Of a DNA stretch of 64,000 nucleotides, positions 26,810 to 34,448 are shown in pieces. Below the pieces are notes generated by a model. The model worked only from the letters and a program-made list of their open reading frames with translations. It was not told the DNA's origin and did no database searches. This DNA comes from Edaphobacter lichenicola (GTDB taxonomy: Bacteria; Acidobacteriota; Terriglobia; Terriglobales; Acidobacteriaceae), in assembly GCF_025264645.1 (NCBI RefSeq), contig NZ_CP073696.1, forward strand, positions 4,960,001 to 5,024,000, given 5' to 3'. The position numbers and the translations under genes are program-made. Position 1 is the first letter of the stretch, and each line of letters starts with the position of its first letter.

Positions 26810-27412
26810 ATGAGAAGCAAGTCTCTTTGTGCGTTCTGCGTGTCGTCGGTACTGGCTCTACTTTCAGCGACCGGCGCAGTGTCCCAGGAGCGTGGGCCGT
26901 TCCACTTTACCGGTGTGCTCAACGACTATTCCCCGGCGAATCCGCTGATCGTTGGCAGCCCATACGAGATGCATGGTCAATGGGCGCTTGATCTCCACGA
27001 GTGGGGCAGAAGCGCAGACTTTATCGCGGATATGACCATGTCCGACTATGGAACGACGAACGATGTTCTGGATGCGACCAAGGGCGGTCAGAATGCCCAC
27101 ACGCACCACATCCGGCTGACGAATGTGAAGGTCACCTGGGACATGATCGGCTGCCCTGCCTACCCCAAACCACTTGTTACAGGGGGTTTTCAGTTGAACG
27201 GCACAGTCAGCCTGATAACGGGGAATGGAAGCAATGCTCCCTTCGAGACAACTCCACCCAGCTCGACGCTTCAGGTTTGCATGACCGGAGGGAAAGAGGT
27301 GCCATATTCGAATATGACGATGGTCTTCGTGGGACCTGCGACAAATCACTTCGGGACGCAGCCTATCCATGGCGTCGTGCGCAAACAGGAGGCGATCGGC
27401 GAACCGCGCTGA
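26810..27412 (+). CDS. Secreted protein of unknown function
   Basis: A 200-residue protein starting at ATG 26810, preceded by GGAGGG at 26800-26805; the longer upstream frame to 26552 is unlikely. The signal peptide is MRSKSLCAFCV... ending GAVSQE. The mature part is Gly/Thr/Asn-rich with beta-like alternation and motifs HGQWALDLHEWGRSADF, HTHHIRL, and two Cys (IGCPAY, LQVCMTG) that could form a disulfide. I recall similar proteins only as hypothetical in Acidobacteriota. Divergent from the HTH-TPR regulator. Confidence 0.75.
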   Translation: MRSKSLCAFCVSSVLALLSATGAVSQERGPFHFTGVLNDYSPANPLIVGSPYEMHGQWALDLHEWGRSADFIADMTMSDYGTTNDVLDATKGGQNAHTHHIRLTNVKVTWDMIGCPAYPKPLVTGGFQLNGTVSLITGNGSNAPFETTPPSSTLQVCMTGGKEVPYSNMTMVFVGPATNHFGTQPIHGVVRKQEAIGEPR

Positions 27413-27633
27413 AGAGGAACATGAACGGGAGTGACCCATACTTCAACGAGACCGCTAACGAGCGAACCCTTACCGGTGAGGTCACTCTCGACAGCTTTCA
27501 TTTGCCCCAAAAAACGTTCCTGCGTCCAAAATGCTGACTTCTCCTCCGCTTTATCGAACGCTATGCTGGGTGCGGCGAACGTATGACATCGCCTCAGCAT
27601 CCAACCTGTAGAGCCCCACAGGCCGAACGGGGG

Positions 27634-28077
27634 ATGGGAGAGAGCGTGAAGGCGACAAGCAGTCCGAGTGACGAGGCCGCTTCGGCGAAGATCACGAAGC
27701 GGATTGAGGAGTTGGGAGATTGGAGAGGCGAGACCCTCGCTCACGTCCGCCAACTTATCCACGATGCAGATCCAGAGATCGTGGAGGAGTGGAAGTGGGA
27801 GAAGCCATCGTCTTCCGGAACGCCCGTCTTTTCGCATGACGGCATCGTTTGCACAGGGGAGTCGCACAAGCAGGTGGTGAAGCTCACCTTCGCCCGCGGA
27901 GCCACGGTCAAAGACCCGAAGAAGCTTTTTAATTCCAGCCTCGAGGGCAACGTGCGGCGCGCGATCGACCTGCGCGAAGGCGAGAAGATCAACGAAGCTG
28001 CCTTCAAGCAACTCATCCGCGCGGCGGTCGCGGCCAACTCTGCAGCGCTCGCCGAACGGGCAGCCAGGAAGAAGTAA
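27634..28077 (+). CDS. DUF1801 family protein (YdhG-like)
   Basis: A small soluble protein of 147 residues from ATG 27634; starts at 27583 and GTG 27646 are also possible. It shows the DUF1801/YdhG pattern: LAHVRQLIHDADPEIVEEWKW, then VFSHDGIVCTGESHKQVVKLTFARGA, and a Lys/Arg-rich C-terminal helix. Family members share a YdhG-like fold of unclear function. The next gene in the same direction is a VOC protein after 128 bases. Confidence 0.8.
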   Translation: MGESVKATSSPSDEAASAKITKRIEELGDWRGETLAHVRQLIHDADPEIVEEWKWEKPSSSGTPVFSHDGIVCTGESHKQVVKLTFARGATVKDPKKLFNSSLEGNVRRAIDLREGEKINEAAFKQLIRAAVAANSAALAERAARKK

Positions 28078-28205
28078 GTCCAGCTCGTCGGAGACTTACG
28101 AATCAGGGGTCGCATTCGTAGCGTGTGCGATGCCTTGGACTACTTGATTGCGCGCCATGGTGCCGTGATAGGATTTCGTCCACGCACGCCCCAGGAGGCA
28201 AGCCA

Positions 28206-28895
28206 ATGAGCCCAGGCGAGAGTCCAGACGAGGTGCGCAGTAACGACGCAACACGCGCGAAGTTCGATATGAAGTTTGAGATCGTCGTCATCCCGGTTTC
28301 GGATGTCGATCGTGCGAAGGAGTTCTACGCGAGGCTCGGGTGGCGGCTCGACGCTGACTACGACAACGGTAAAGACTTCCGCGTGATTCAGTTCACGCCG
28401 CCTGGCTCGGGATGCTCGGTCATCTTCGGCAGAAATGTCACGGGGGCGGTGCCGGGCTCTGCACAGGGCCTGTATCTGATCGTCTCCGACGTCGCGGCTG
28501 CATGCAAAGAGCTCACGAATCTTGGTGTGAAGGTCAGCGAGGTGTTCCACAACGAGGGCGTGTCCGCGGGGCCGGATGAGCCCTACCTGTTTGGCCGGGT
28601 GCGAGTCAGCGGCCCGGATCCGGCGCATGGCAGCTATCGCTCGTTCGCTTCGTTCAGCGATCCGGACGGCAACGGCTGGCTGTTTCAGGAGATTACGTCG
28701 CGGTTGCCCGGTCGTATCGACTCCGCAGTGACGAGCTTTGCGTCGACGAGTGATCTGGCGAGTGCGCTGCGACGTGCGGGTGCGGCCCACGGCGAGCACG
28801 AGAAGCTCACTGGCGGGAAGTACGACGAGAACTGGCCGGATTGGTACGCCGATTACATGGTGCGCGAGCAGGCTGGAAAAGATCTTCCGAAATAA
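28206..28895 (+). CDS. VOC (glyoxalase/bleomycin-resistance fold) family protein
   Basis: A 229-residue protein from ATG 28206 with AGGAGG at 28193-28198; the frame open to 28125 is not preferred. A VOC domain spans about residues 18-165: FEIVVIPVSDVDRAKEFYARLGWRLD, FRVIQFTPPGSGCSVIFG, GLYLIVSDVAAACKELTNLGVKV and FSDPDGNGWLFQEIT. The last contains the usual Asp-Pro-Asp-Gly-Asn and metal-ligand Glu. A C-terminal tail with NWPDWYADYMVREQAG is shared with some dioxygenase-like homologues. The substrate is unknown. Confidence 0.85.
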   Translation: MSPGESPDEVRSNDATRAKFDMKFEIVVIPVSDVDRAKEFYARLGWRLDADYDNGKDFRVIQFTPPGSGCSVIFGRNVTGAVPGSAQGLYLIVSDVAAACKELTNLGVKVSEVFHNEGVSAGPDEPYLFGRVRVSGPDPAHGSYRSFASFSDPDGNGWLFQEITSRLPGRIDSAVTSFASTSDLASALRRAGAAHGEHEKLTGGKYDENWPDWYADYMVREQAGKDLPK

Positions 28896-28974
28896 ACGAC
28901 TGCGATGTGCGAATACTGTCAGTAGTGCCGTTCAGCGTGTCTCGGTATCATGCTTGACGGTACGAGGTGATCTC

Positions 28975-29610
28975 ATGAATCACTCGCAGAAGCGTTCGCA
29001 TGCTGACGTTGGCGCTGATCGTAACGCTGATCGTAACGCTGATCTTGGCGCTTATATTGGCCAGGTGCTGGTGGAGAGCTACGCGGTAAATGAGCGGATG
29101 AATCAGATCGTCCTCGAGCATCTCGACCCGGCTGCGTGGCGCGCTAAGTTGCCGGGGAGTAAGGGGCGAACGATCGCTGCTATTTTTTCGCATGTGCACA
29201 ATATTCGCCGCAAGTGGCTGCGGTTGTCGGCTCCGTATGTGAAGCTTCCGGCTGCGCTCAGCAGTGCGAGCTGCACGCAGAAGCAGGCTCGGGCGGCTTT
29301 GCTGGAGAGTGGGGCGCGCTGCTCGGAGATGCTTGCGGATGCCCTGTCTGGTACGCAGGCTGTATCGAAGAGTGGGCTGAAGACAGGGCCGCGGAGCAAC
29401 GTTGAAGCCTTTGTTCGTGATGGTTGGGCGAAGCCCTGGCCTGCTGGTGCGGCCATGGTGGCTTATATGCTCTCGCATGATGCGCATCATCGGGGGCAGG
29501 TGGGTATGCTGGCCCATCAGCTTGGATACCCACTGCCAGCCAAGGCCGCTCAGAGGATCTGGGTTTGGGAAAAGCTTTGGAAGGAGTGCGGATTCACGAA
29601 TCCGCGATAG
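28975..29610 (+). CDS. DinB family protein
   Basis: A 211-residue four-helix-bundle protein from ATG 28975 with GAGGTGA upstream. DinB/YfiT-like proteins bind a metal with three His. Candidates here are FSHVHNIRRKW (helix 2) and MLSHDAHHRGQVGML (helix 4), the usual DinB signature. An N-terminal insert contains a 12-base tandem repeat giving ADRNADRNADLGA. Some relatives act as thiol-dependent transferases; the role here is unknown. The two preceding genes point the same way and may share a transcript. Confidence 0.85.
   Translation: MNHSQKRSHADVGADRNADRNADLGAYIGQVLVESYAVNERMNQIVLEHLDPAAWRAKLPGSKGRTIAAIFSHVHNIRRKWLRLSAPYVKLPAALSSASCTQKQARAALLESGARCSEMLADALSGTQAVSKSGLKTGPRSNVEAFVRDGWAKPWPAGAAMVAYMLSHDAHHRGQVGMLAHQLGYPLPAKAAQRIWVWEKLWKECGFTNPR
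29014..29045 (+). repeat. 12-base tandem repeat inside the DinB gene
   Basis: GCTGATCGTAAC is repeated twice, with a third partial copy, at the 5' end of the gene. It encodes in-frame Ala-Asp-Arg-Asn units, so slippage would keep the reading frame. Confidence 0.75.
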
Positions 29611-29742
29611 AAGCTGGTCGCATGAATAGTCTGCTTTTGACCAAGATAAAACGATAGTCAATCAGCGAGTTGCTGCGCGCGTGGGCGTTGGCCATAAGCC
29701 ACAGACACGACCGAACTTCAGACGGCGAACCGTGGGGCTGAG

Positions 29743-30297
29743 CTATTTCCTGGCGAGGGCGCTCTGGATGGCGTGGTCGAGGTCATCGATATTGTTGGGC
29801 TCGTAGCCCACGCTTTGGTAAACGATGATGCCATGGCGGTCGACGACATAGGAACGAGGAATACCGGAGTCGGCGAAGAGCTTGTAGGTGGTGCGGTCGG
29901 GATCATAGGCGAGCGGGAAGGAGTAGGCGGCGTGGGACTTCTGGAAGCTGGCGATGGTGTCCTGGGTCTGTTCGCGGGCAATTGCGATCATGGCGAAGCT
30001 TGCAGAGGATTTGTATTTCTGCCAGATCTGTTTTTCAATCTGGGGCATCTCGAGTTGGCAGGGGCCACACCAGGTAGCCCAGAAGTTGACGACGATTACT
30101 TTGCCGGATTCGTGGGCAAGCGAGAAGGTGTCGCCGGAGAGCTGCTGGACGGAGACGGTTGGCATCTTGTCCCCAACTTTGGTGTGGGAGGCAGAGTCGG
30201 GGATCACCTGGGGGTGGGCGGCTGTGGTGAGAAGCAGGAGGGCGAGGCACAGGGCTCGGATGGGCATGAAGAGATCGTAGAGCATGCGGGCTATCAA
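29743..30297 (-). CDS. TlpA-like thioredoxin-fold protein, exported
   Basis: A 184-residue protein with a hydrophobic N-terminus (ALCLALLLLTTAAHPQ) that is a signal peptide or anchor. The AhpC-TSA/Redoxin domain has KVIVVNFWATWCGPCQLEMP with the redox-active CGPC pair, and the cis-Pro in SGIPRSYVVD. Starts at TTG 30297 (AGGAA upstream), ATG 30285 and ATG 30267 are possible. It probably reduces disulfides outside the cytoplasm. It follows the YeiH-like transporter after 72 bases on the same strand. Confidence 0.86.
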   Translation of the reverse strand: MIARMLYDLFMPIRALCLALLLLTTAAHPQVIPDSASHTKVGDKMPTVSVQQLSGDTFSLAHESGKVIVVNFWATWCGPCQLEMPQIEKQIWQKYKSSASFAMIAIAREQTQDTIASFQKSHAAYSFPLAYDPDRTTYKLFADSGIPRSYVVDRHGIIVYQSVGYEPNNIDDLDHAIQSALARK

Positions 30298-30369
30298 GAG
30301 AATTCCTATCGTGGATGGTTCGATCGATGATTCGGGACTTCGTGACTGTCGCCGACGATTTGACGATTG

Positions 30370-31533
30370 TTAGAGGTGGTAGAAGTGGCTGGCGCCGAGG
30401 ACTAGCAGCAGGGTGACGGCGGCGATGGCGACTTCGCCGAGAGCGCCGACGATGAATGGGCGTGCGCCTTGCTTGAAGAGGTCCTTCAGGTTGGTGCGGA
30501 GGCCTACTCCGGCGAAGGTTAAGAGGAAGGCCCAGCGGCTGAGGTTTCCTAACGCGAGGAGTTGTGGCTTGGTGAAGCCGAGCGCGGCGATCGTCGGGTT
30601 GGCGGAGGAGCCGAGCGTGGCGAGCAGCGAGATGAAGAGGAAGCCGAGGACGAACTTGGGGAACTTCTGCCAGAGGAAGGCAGCTTTGTTGTCGAGCTGC
30701 TGGGTGGCGGCGCGGCTGGCGAGGCCTTTGCGCGCCCACTGGATGGCGTAGCCGAGGACGACGAAGCCGATGAGGGCGTTGCGGCAGGTCTTGGCGAGGA
30801 CGGCGAACTTGCCGGCGGCGTCGGAGTAGAGGGCACCGGCGGCGGTGGCTTCCGCGGTGTTGTCGACGGCGAGGCCGGCCCAAAGGCCATAGGCGCGGTC
30901 GCTCATGTGGAGGGCGTGCCCGATGAGCGGGAAGGTGAAGAGCGAGATGGCACCGAGGGCGAGGATGGCGGCGATGGCAGTGGAGGAGTCCTCTTCGTCG
31001 GCGTCGATGGCGCCTTGCGTGGCGATGATGGCGGAGACTCCGCAGACGCTGGAGCCGACGGCGAGAAGCGTGGTGAGCTGGGGTCCGAGGTTGAAGGTGC
31101 GGCCGAGCCAGGTCATGAACGTCAGCGAGAAGGCGAAGGCGATGAAGACCAGGCCGAGGGAGATGCCGCCGAGCTTGAGGATGTCGCCAAGAATGAAGCG
31201 GGCGCCGAGCAGGATGATGCCTGCTTTGAGCCAGAACTCGTAGGTGGCGACGCCAGCGCGGAAAATGCGATGAACGCCGACGGTGTTCGCGATGAGGATG
31301 CCGAAGAGGATCGCCCAGAGGACGTACTCGATGTTGGGGAGGACGTAGTGGTGGGCTTTGCCGTAGGTGTTGATGAAGTGCTCGACGAACTTGCCCGCGT
31401 AGCCGACGACGGTGAGGAGCGCGATGCCGGGGATGAGGCCGAGGAAGGTGGAGCGCTCGGCGGGGACGCGCCCGGGGGCGTGAGGGGGATACTCGGTGCG
31501 GAGGTCGGGTAGTGAGGTTGCAGGGGTGGCCAT
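30370..31533 (-). CDS. YeiH/UPF0324 family putative sulfate exporter
   Basis: A polytopic membrane protein of 387 residues, started at ATG 31533, which follows AGGAG at good distance; an upstream ATG at 31572 is weaker. About ten hydrophobic segments. Family features are IEYVLWAILFGILIANTVG, FWLKAGIILLGARFILGDI, LLAVGSSVCGVSAIIATQGAI (the conserved GSSVCGxSAI segment) and GLWAGLAVDNTAEATAAG. The family is annotated as putative sulfate export; transport of sulfite/sulfate or organosulfonate products has been proposed, so the substrate is uncertain. It lies between a 35-residue membrane peptide and a TlpA-like gene. Confidence 0.88.
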   Translation of the reverse strand: MATPATSLPDLRTEYPPHAPGRVPAERSTFLGLIPGIALLTVVGYAGKFVEHFINTYGKAHHYVLPNIEYVLWAILFGILIANTVGVHRIFRAGVATYEFWLKAGIILLGARFILGDILKLGGISLGLVFIAFAFSLTFMTWLGRTFNLGPQLTTLLAVGSSVCGVSAIIATQGAIDADEEDSSTAIAAILALGAISLFTFPLIGHALHMSDRAYGLWAGLAVDNTAEATAAGALYSDAAGKFAVLAKTCRNALIGFVVLGYAIQWARKGLASRAATQQLDNKAAFLWQKFPKFVLGFLFISLLATLGSSANPTIAALGFTKPQLLALGNLSRWAFLLTFAGVGLRTNLKDLFKQGARPFIVGALGEVAIAAVTLLLVLGASHFYHL

Positions 31534-31607
31534 TGGGCGCTCCTTTTTCGTCTTGATGTCGGCTGTCGGCATGGGTGCGTTCGCGCTCGGGTTTTCTTGC
31601 TACTCGG

Positions 31608-31715
31608 TTACCACGGGACGACTTTAAGCAGGCCGACGCGGACGATGAGCGCGAGGGCGAGTGAGAGGACGATGGCCCAGGTATCGGTGGAGATGCGAGT
31701 GCTCGGGGTAGCCAT
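31608..31715 (-). CDS. 35-residue single-span membrane peptide upstream of YeiH-like gene
   Basis: A short frame from ATG 31715 to TAA at 31608-31610. It has a strong ribosome site, AAGGAG, eight bases upstream of the start. The product begins MATPSTRISTDTW, has a hydrophobic core AIVLSLALALIVRVG, and ends LLKVVPW. This is one membrane helix with a polar N-terminus. It lies 74 bases before the transporter start on the same strand, whose own N-terminus also begins MATPATSL. It may be a small accessory subunit of the transporter. A leader peptide is the alternative. It is supported by the ribosome site and composition only. Confidence 0.6.
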   Translation of the reverse strand: MATPSTRISTDTWAIVLSLALALIVRVGLLKVVPW

Positions 31716-31890
31716 GGAGGAATCTCCTTGAGGGAAAGCGCGACAGACACGAATGATGTGAGCTGTGGCTTTTAAATTGGATTAAGAAAGGGAGTAAAGC
31801 GCAGGCGGGACTAGCAACAACAACAGCGGGTGGACATGAGGTGCAGGATCGCGGGTTGGCGGGAGACCGTCATGTTGAGGCTAGTTTACA

Positions 31891-32700
31891 TCAGATATAC
31901 GGCGAGATGGGGGTTGGCGCTTTTCTTGCAAGGAGACGAACGGCCTTCGATTCGGCCTTGCGGCGAAGGGCGTCGGCTTGGGCGCGCAGTTTTTCGGTGA
32001 GGGGGCTGTCGCTTGCCAGGGATGTCTGGGCTTCGTTGAGCAGAACCAGATGATCGTGCCAGGCACCGATCGTCTGTTGGAGGTCGATAAGACGCTTGGT
32101 GAAGCTTGCGGCGGTTTTCGAGACATCGCAGCCGATCTCGGCGATGTAACGGGCGGACTTGCAGGCTTTGCGGATGGAGTGAAGACCTTCGTCGTCGCTG
32201 GGGTCGAGGCCCAGGAGGGCTGGGGCGAGCAAGGTTCGGGCGGCGCGGGCGAGGCTGCCGCCGCTGAGATCAAGCTCAGCGGCGGGCGCGAGGATGGATT
32301 CGAGCTTGTCGAGGATGCGGAGGATGTCGCGTGCGTCCCTCTGAATGTGTCGCTGGAGCTTCTTCTCCTTGCGTCCTCGCTGGACGGTGAGATCTTTTTC
32401 GAGGACCGTTGCGTCACTGATGGTTTTGTAGGTGGCGAGCAACTCGCAGTGGACGTCGAGGTCGCGGACTGCGCCGGCAGCACGTCGAATCTTGCGGAGG
32501 GAACGCCTGAATTGTTTGAATTGCTTCGGCAGCGTGGGCAAGTCGGCTGTGTCGATGAGGAGTTTCAGCGTGGCTTCGATGCGGCGTATGGTGGCCCGGA
32601 GCCGGTGGACGGTCTTTGGGGTGGGATCGGCGAGGCACTCGGCCATTGCAGTTTTGAGCGAGAGGGAGTGGCTGTGAAACGTAGTGACGGGCTGTGGCAT
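31891..32700 (-). CDS. CHAD domain protein
   Basis: A 269-residue soluble helical protein with the CHAD pattern of conserved His and basic residues: TPKTVHRLRATIRRIEATLKLL, FRRSLRKIRRAAGAVRDLDVH, and a second half with GLHSIRKACKSARYIAEI and LIDLQQTIGAWHDHLVLL. CHAD domains bind inorganic polyphosphate through these positively charged helices. There is no CYTH domain fused or adjacent. The gene stands alone between the YeiH cluster and a divergent small secreted protein. Confidence 0.9.
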   Translation of the reverse strand: MPQPVTTFHSHSLSLKTAMAECLADPTPKTVHRLRATIRRIEATLKLLIDTADLPTLPKQFKQFRRSLRKIRRAAGAVRDLDVHCELLATYKTISDATVLEKDLTVQRGRKEKKLQRHIQRDARDILRILDKLESILAPAAELDLSGGSLARAARTLLAPALLGLDPSDDEGLHSIRKACKSARYIAEIGCDVSKTAASFTKRLIDLQQTIGAWHDHLVLLNEAQTSLASDSPLTEKLRAQADALRRKAESKAVRLLARKAPTPISPYI

Positions 32701-32830
32701 GAGATACCTATACCTCTAGATGCGCATTCGGCCGGATGTGAATCGGATTTGCGACACCGTCCTGGCTGGATAGTTGCGCGCAACCGCATTGGGGAAGGTG
32801 GGTTTCAACTGGTGTAGGTAGGAGGCAGTT

Positions 32831-33091
32831 ATGAAGATCACAAACGTAAAGGCGATGGTTGCAAAGGGTGTAACGGTTGGCTTACTGGCGGGTGCGTTTG
32901 TGTTGGCGGCACCAGCAAAGGCGAATGCGCAGCAGTTTGCTGTCGGCGTTCAGGTTGGGTACCCGTACCATGGCTACTATGGGCCGGACTACTATGCCCG
33001 GCTGCGGTTCGAGCAGGAGAGACGGCATGCGGAGTGGGTGCGGGCGCATGAGTATCAGCGCTACCACTACGATCACCGCCGTGGCTGGTAA
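32831..33091 (+). CDS. Small secreted Tyr/His/Arg-rich protein
   Basis: An 86-residue protein starting at ATG 32831 after TAGGAGG. A signal peptide of about 33 residues ends AKANAQQ. The mature 50 residues are unusually rich in Tyr, His and Arg (GYPYHGYYGPDYYARLRFEQ, then EYQRYHYDHRRGW). I recognise no domain. It could be a cell-surface or metal-binding peptide; that is speculative. Confidence 0.7.
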   Translation: MKITNVKAMVAKGVTVGLLAGAFVLAAPAKANAQQFAVGVQVGYPYHGYYGPDYYARLRFEQERRHAEWVRAHEYQRYHYDHRRGW

Positions 33092-33165
33092 GCAACGTCT
33101 CTAAAAGAGTTTCGCTGCAGTTTCAGTAACGCTTAGCAATGTTCGCAGGCCGGTTGCGGAGAGGT

Positions 33166-33825
33166 TTACGCACCGGCCTTGCTGTTTGCAGCGGCGAGTT
33201 CGTCAGGAGACAGCGGTTGGTAGTAGCGGGCTTCGGGGAAGGCGCAGCCGTGGCAGAGAGTTTTTCCGTCGCGGAGGGTCTCGCGGTCATAGTTGATGCC
33301 TTCGCCGCACTGCGCGCAGGTGATGCGGGCGGATTTGTACCCGGGCATCTCGCGCGGGTGAATGGGGACGGCAACCCACTCTTCACTGAAGAGGTCTGCG
33401 TTGGGGAGTTCGCGGTAGGCGAGCATCTGCTGCTGGTTTTTGTTTTCGATGTGCGGGTAGAGGTCGCGGGCGCGCTGTTTGGAAGACTCGAGAGCGGCGA
33501 TGCGAAGGGCTTTGTAGACGGGGGTGTCCCCCTGGGGCGCGAGGGGCGAGGTGAGATCGACGAAGGTTGCGGCCATCTTGCCCCAGTCGCGAAATTTGAT
33601 GGCGCGCTTGCCGAGGCGGCAGCCGGTGACGACGGCGATGGCGTCGGTGGCGCAGCGGTCGATCTCGATATAGGTGACGAGGCGCTTGCGGTCGACGCCC
33701 TTTGGGTCGTCGACGCCGAGGCGTTCGCAGCCGAGCATAGCCATGCGTACGCCAAGGATCTGGCCAGCGCACAAGTGGCCGTGGGCGACTTCAGCTTCGC
33801 GGAGGAGTGCGTCGAAGGACTGCAT
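33166..33825 (-). CDS. FmdE family protein with C-terminal zinc ribbon
   Basis: A 219-residue protein started at ATG 33825; the upstream frame to 34077 looks non-coding and overlaps the next gene. The N-terminal FmdE domain reads EVAHGHLCAGQILGVRMAM and later IEIDRCATDAIAVVTGCRLGKR, with conserved His and Cys. The C-terminal part has Cys pairs CAQCGEGI and CHGCAFPEARYY, a zinc-ribbon pattern. FmdE is named for formylmethanofuran dehydrogenase subunit E, but this fold occurs in many bacteria without methanofuran; a molybdenum or metal-linked role is possible. Confidence 0.85.
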   Translation of the reverse strand: MQSFDALLREAEVAHGHLCAGQILGVRMAMLGCERLGVDDPKGVDRKRLVTYIEIDRCATDAIAVVTGCRLGKRAIKFRDWGKMAATFVDLTSPLAPQGDTPVYKALRIAALESSKQRARDLYPHIENKNQQQMLAYRELPNADLFSEEWVAVPIHPREMPGYKSARITCAQCGEGINYDRETLRDGKTLCHGCAFPEARYYQPLSPDELAAANSKAGA

Positions 33826-33998
33826 AAGTTGATGATACTGCTGGCGGCGGGATTGGGTTGGCGCTTGAATGGGAGCCGTCTGGTTTGTACTGCTCTTGGA
33901 CTCGCCGTCGAGGCCTGGGATGCGGAGTTCGAAGCGCCGGTATTTTTGTTTGCGCGATGTTGCGCGGCGGGGGTAGTATTCGAGGCCCGAGGTGCCCG

Positions 33999-34448
33999 AT
34001 GAGCGAATTTGCGACGACGATAGGTATGGTGTTGAAACAGAAGACAGGGCCGGTCGCCTCGATTGCGCCGGATGCATCCGTCTACCAGGCGATTGAGATG
34101 ATGGCGGAGCGGCAGGTCGGCGCGCTGCTGGTGATGGAGCGGCAGTCGCTGCTTGGGATCATCTCCGAACGCGACTATGCGAGGAAGGTGATTCTGCAGG
34201 GCCGGTTGTCGAAGGAGACGCAGGTGTCGGAGATCATGAGCAGTCCGGTGATCTCGGTCTCGCCGAAGAATACGGTGGGCGAGTGCATGCACATCATCAC
34301 GAAGAATCGCATCCGGCATCTTCCGGTGGTGGAGAACGGCTCGGTGGTCGGTGTCGTCTCGATTGGGGACCTGGTGAACTCGGTCATCAACGAGCAGCAG
34401 ATGACGATCCGGCATCTTGAGGCCTACATCTCGGGCGTTACGACATAG
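33999..34448 (+). CDS. CBS-domain pair protein
   Basis: A 149-residue protein from ATG 33999; the open frame to 33858 is overlapped by FmdE upstream sequence and not preferred. It consists of two CBS domains: ASIAPDASVYQAIEMMAERQVGALLVM with GIISERDYARKVIL, then VSEIMSSPVISVSPKNTVGECM with RIRHLPVVENG and GVVSIGDLVNSVI. Such proteins bind adenosyl ligands and regulate partner enzymes or transporters. The last 11 bases overlap tail to tail with the SulP transporter on the other strand. Confidence 0.88.
   Translation: MSEFATTIGMVLKQKTGPVASIAPDASVYQAIEMMAERQVGALLVMERQSLLGIISERDYARKVILQGRLSKETQVSEIMSSPVISVSPKNTVGECMHIITKNRIRHLPVVENGSVVGVVSIGDLVNSVINEQQMTIRHLEAYISGVTT

Noticed and set aside
27421..27537. 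Possible 38-residue gene after the secreted-protein gene
   Set aside because: It has GAGGAAC too close to the ATG, and the sequence shows no signal, helix or motif; probably chance.
30562..31512. Long frames opposite the YeiH-like gene, rich in Gly/Glu/Asp
   Set aside because: Shadow of a high-GC coding strand; the opposite strand has clear family motifs and a ribosome site.
33142..33182. Hairpin around the FmdE stop codon (AGGCCGGT/ACCGGCCT)
   Set aside because: The stem overlaps the end of the coding region and has no T-run, so it is not a clear terminator.
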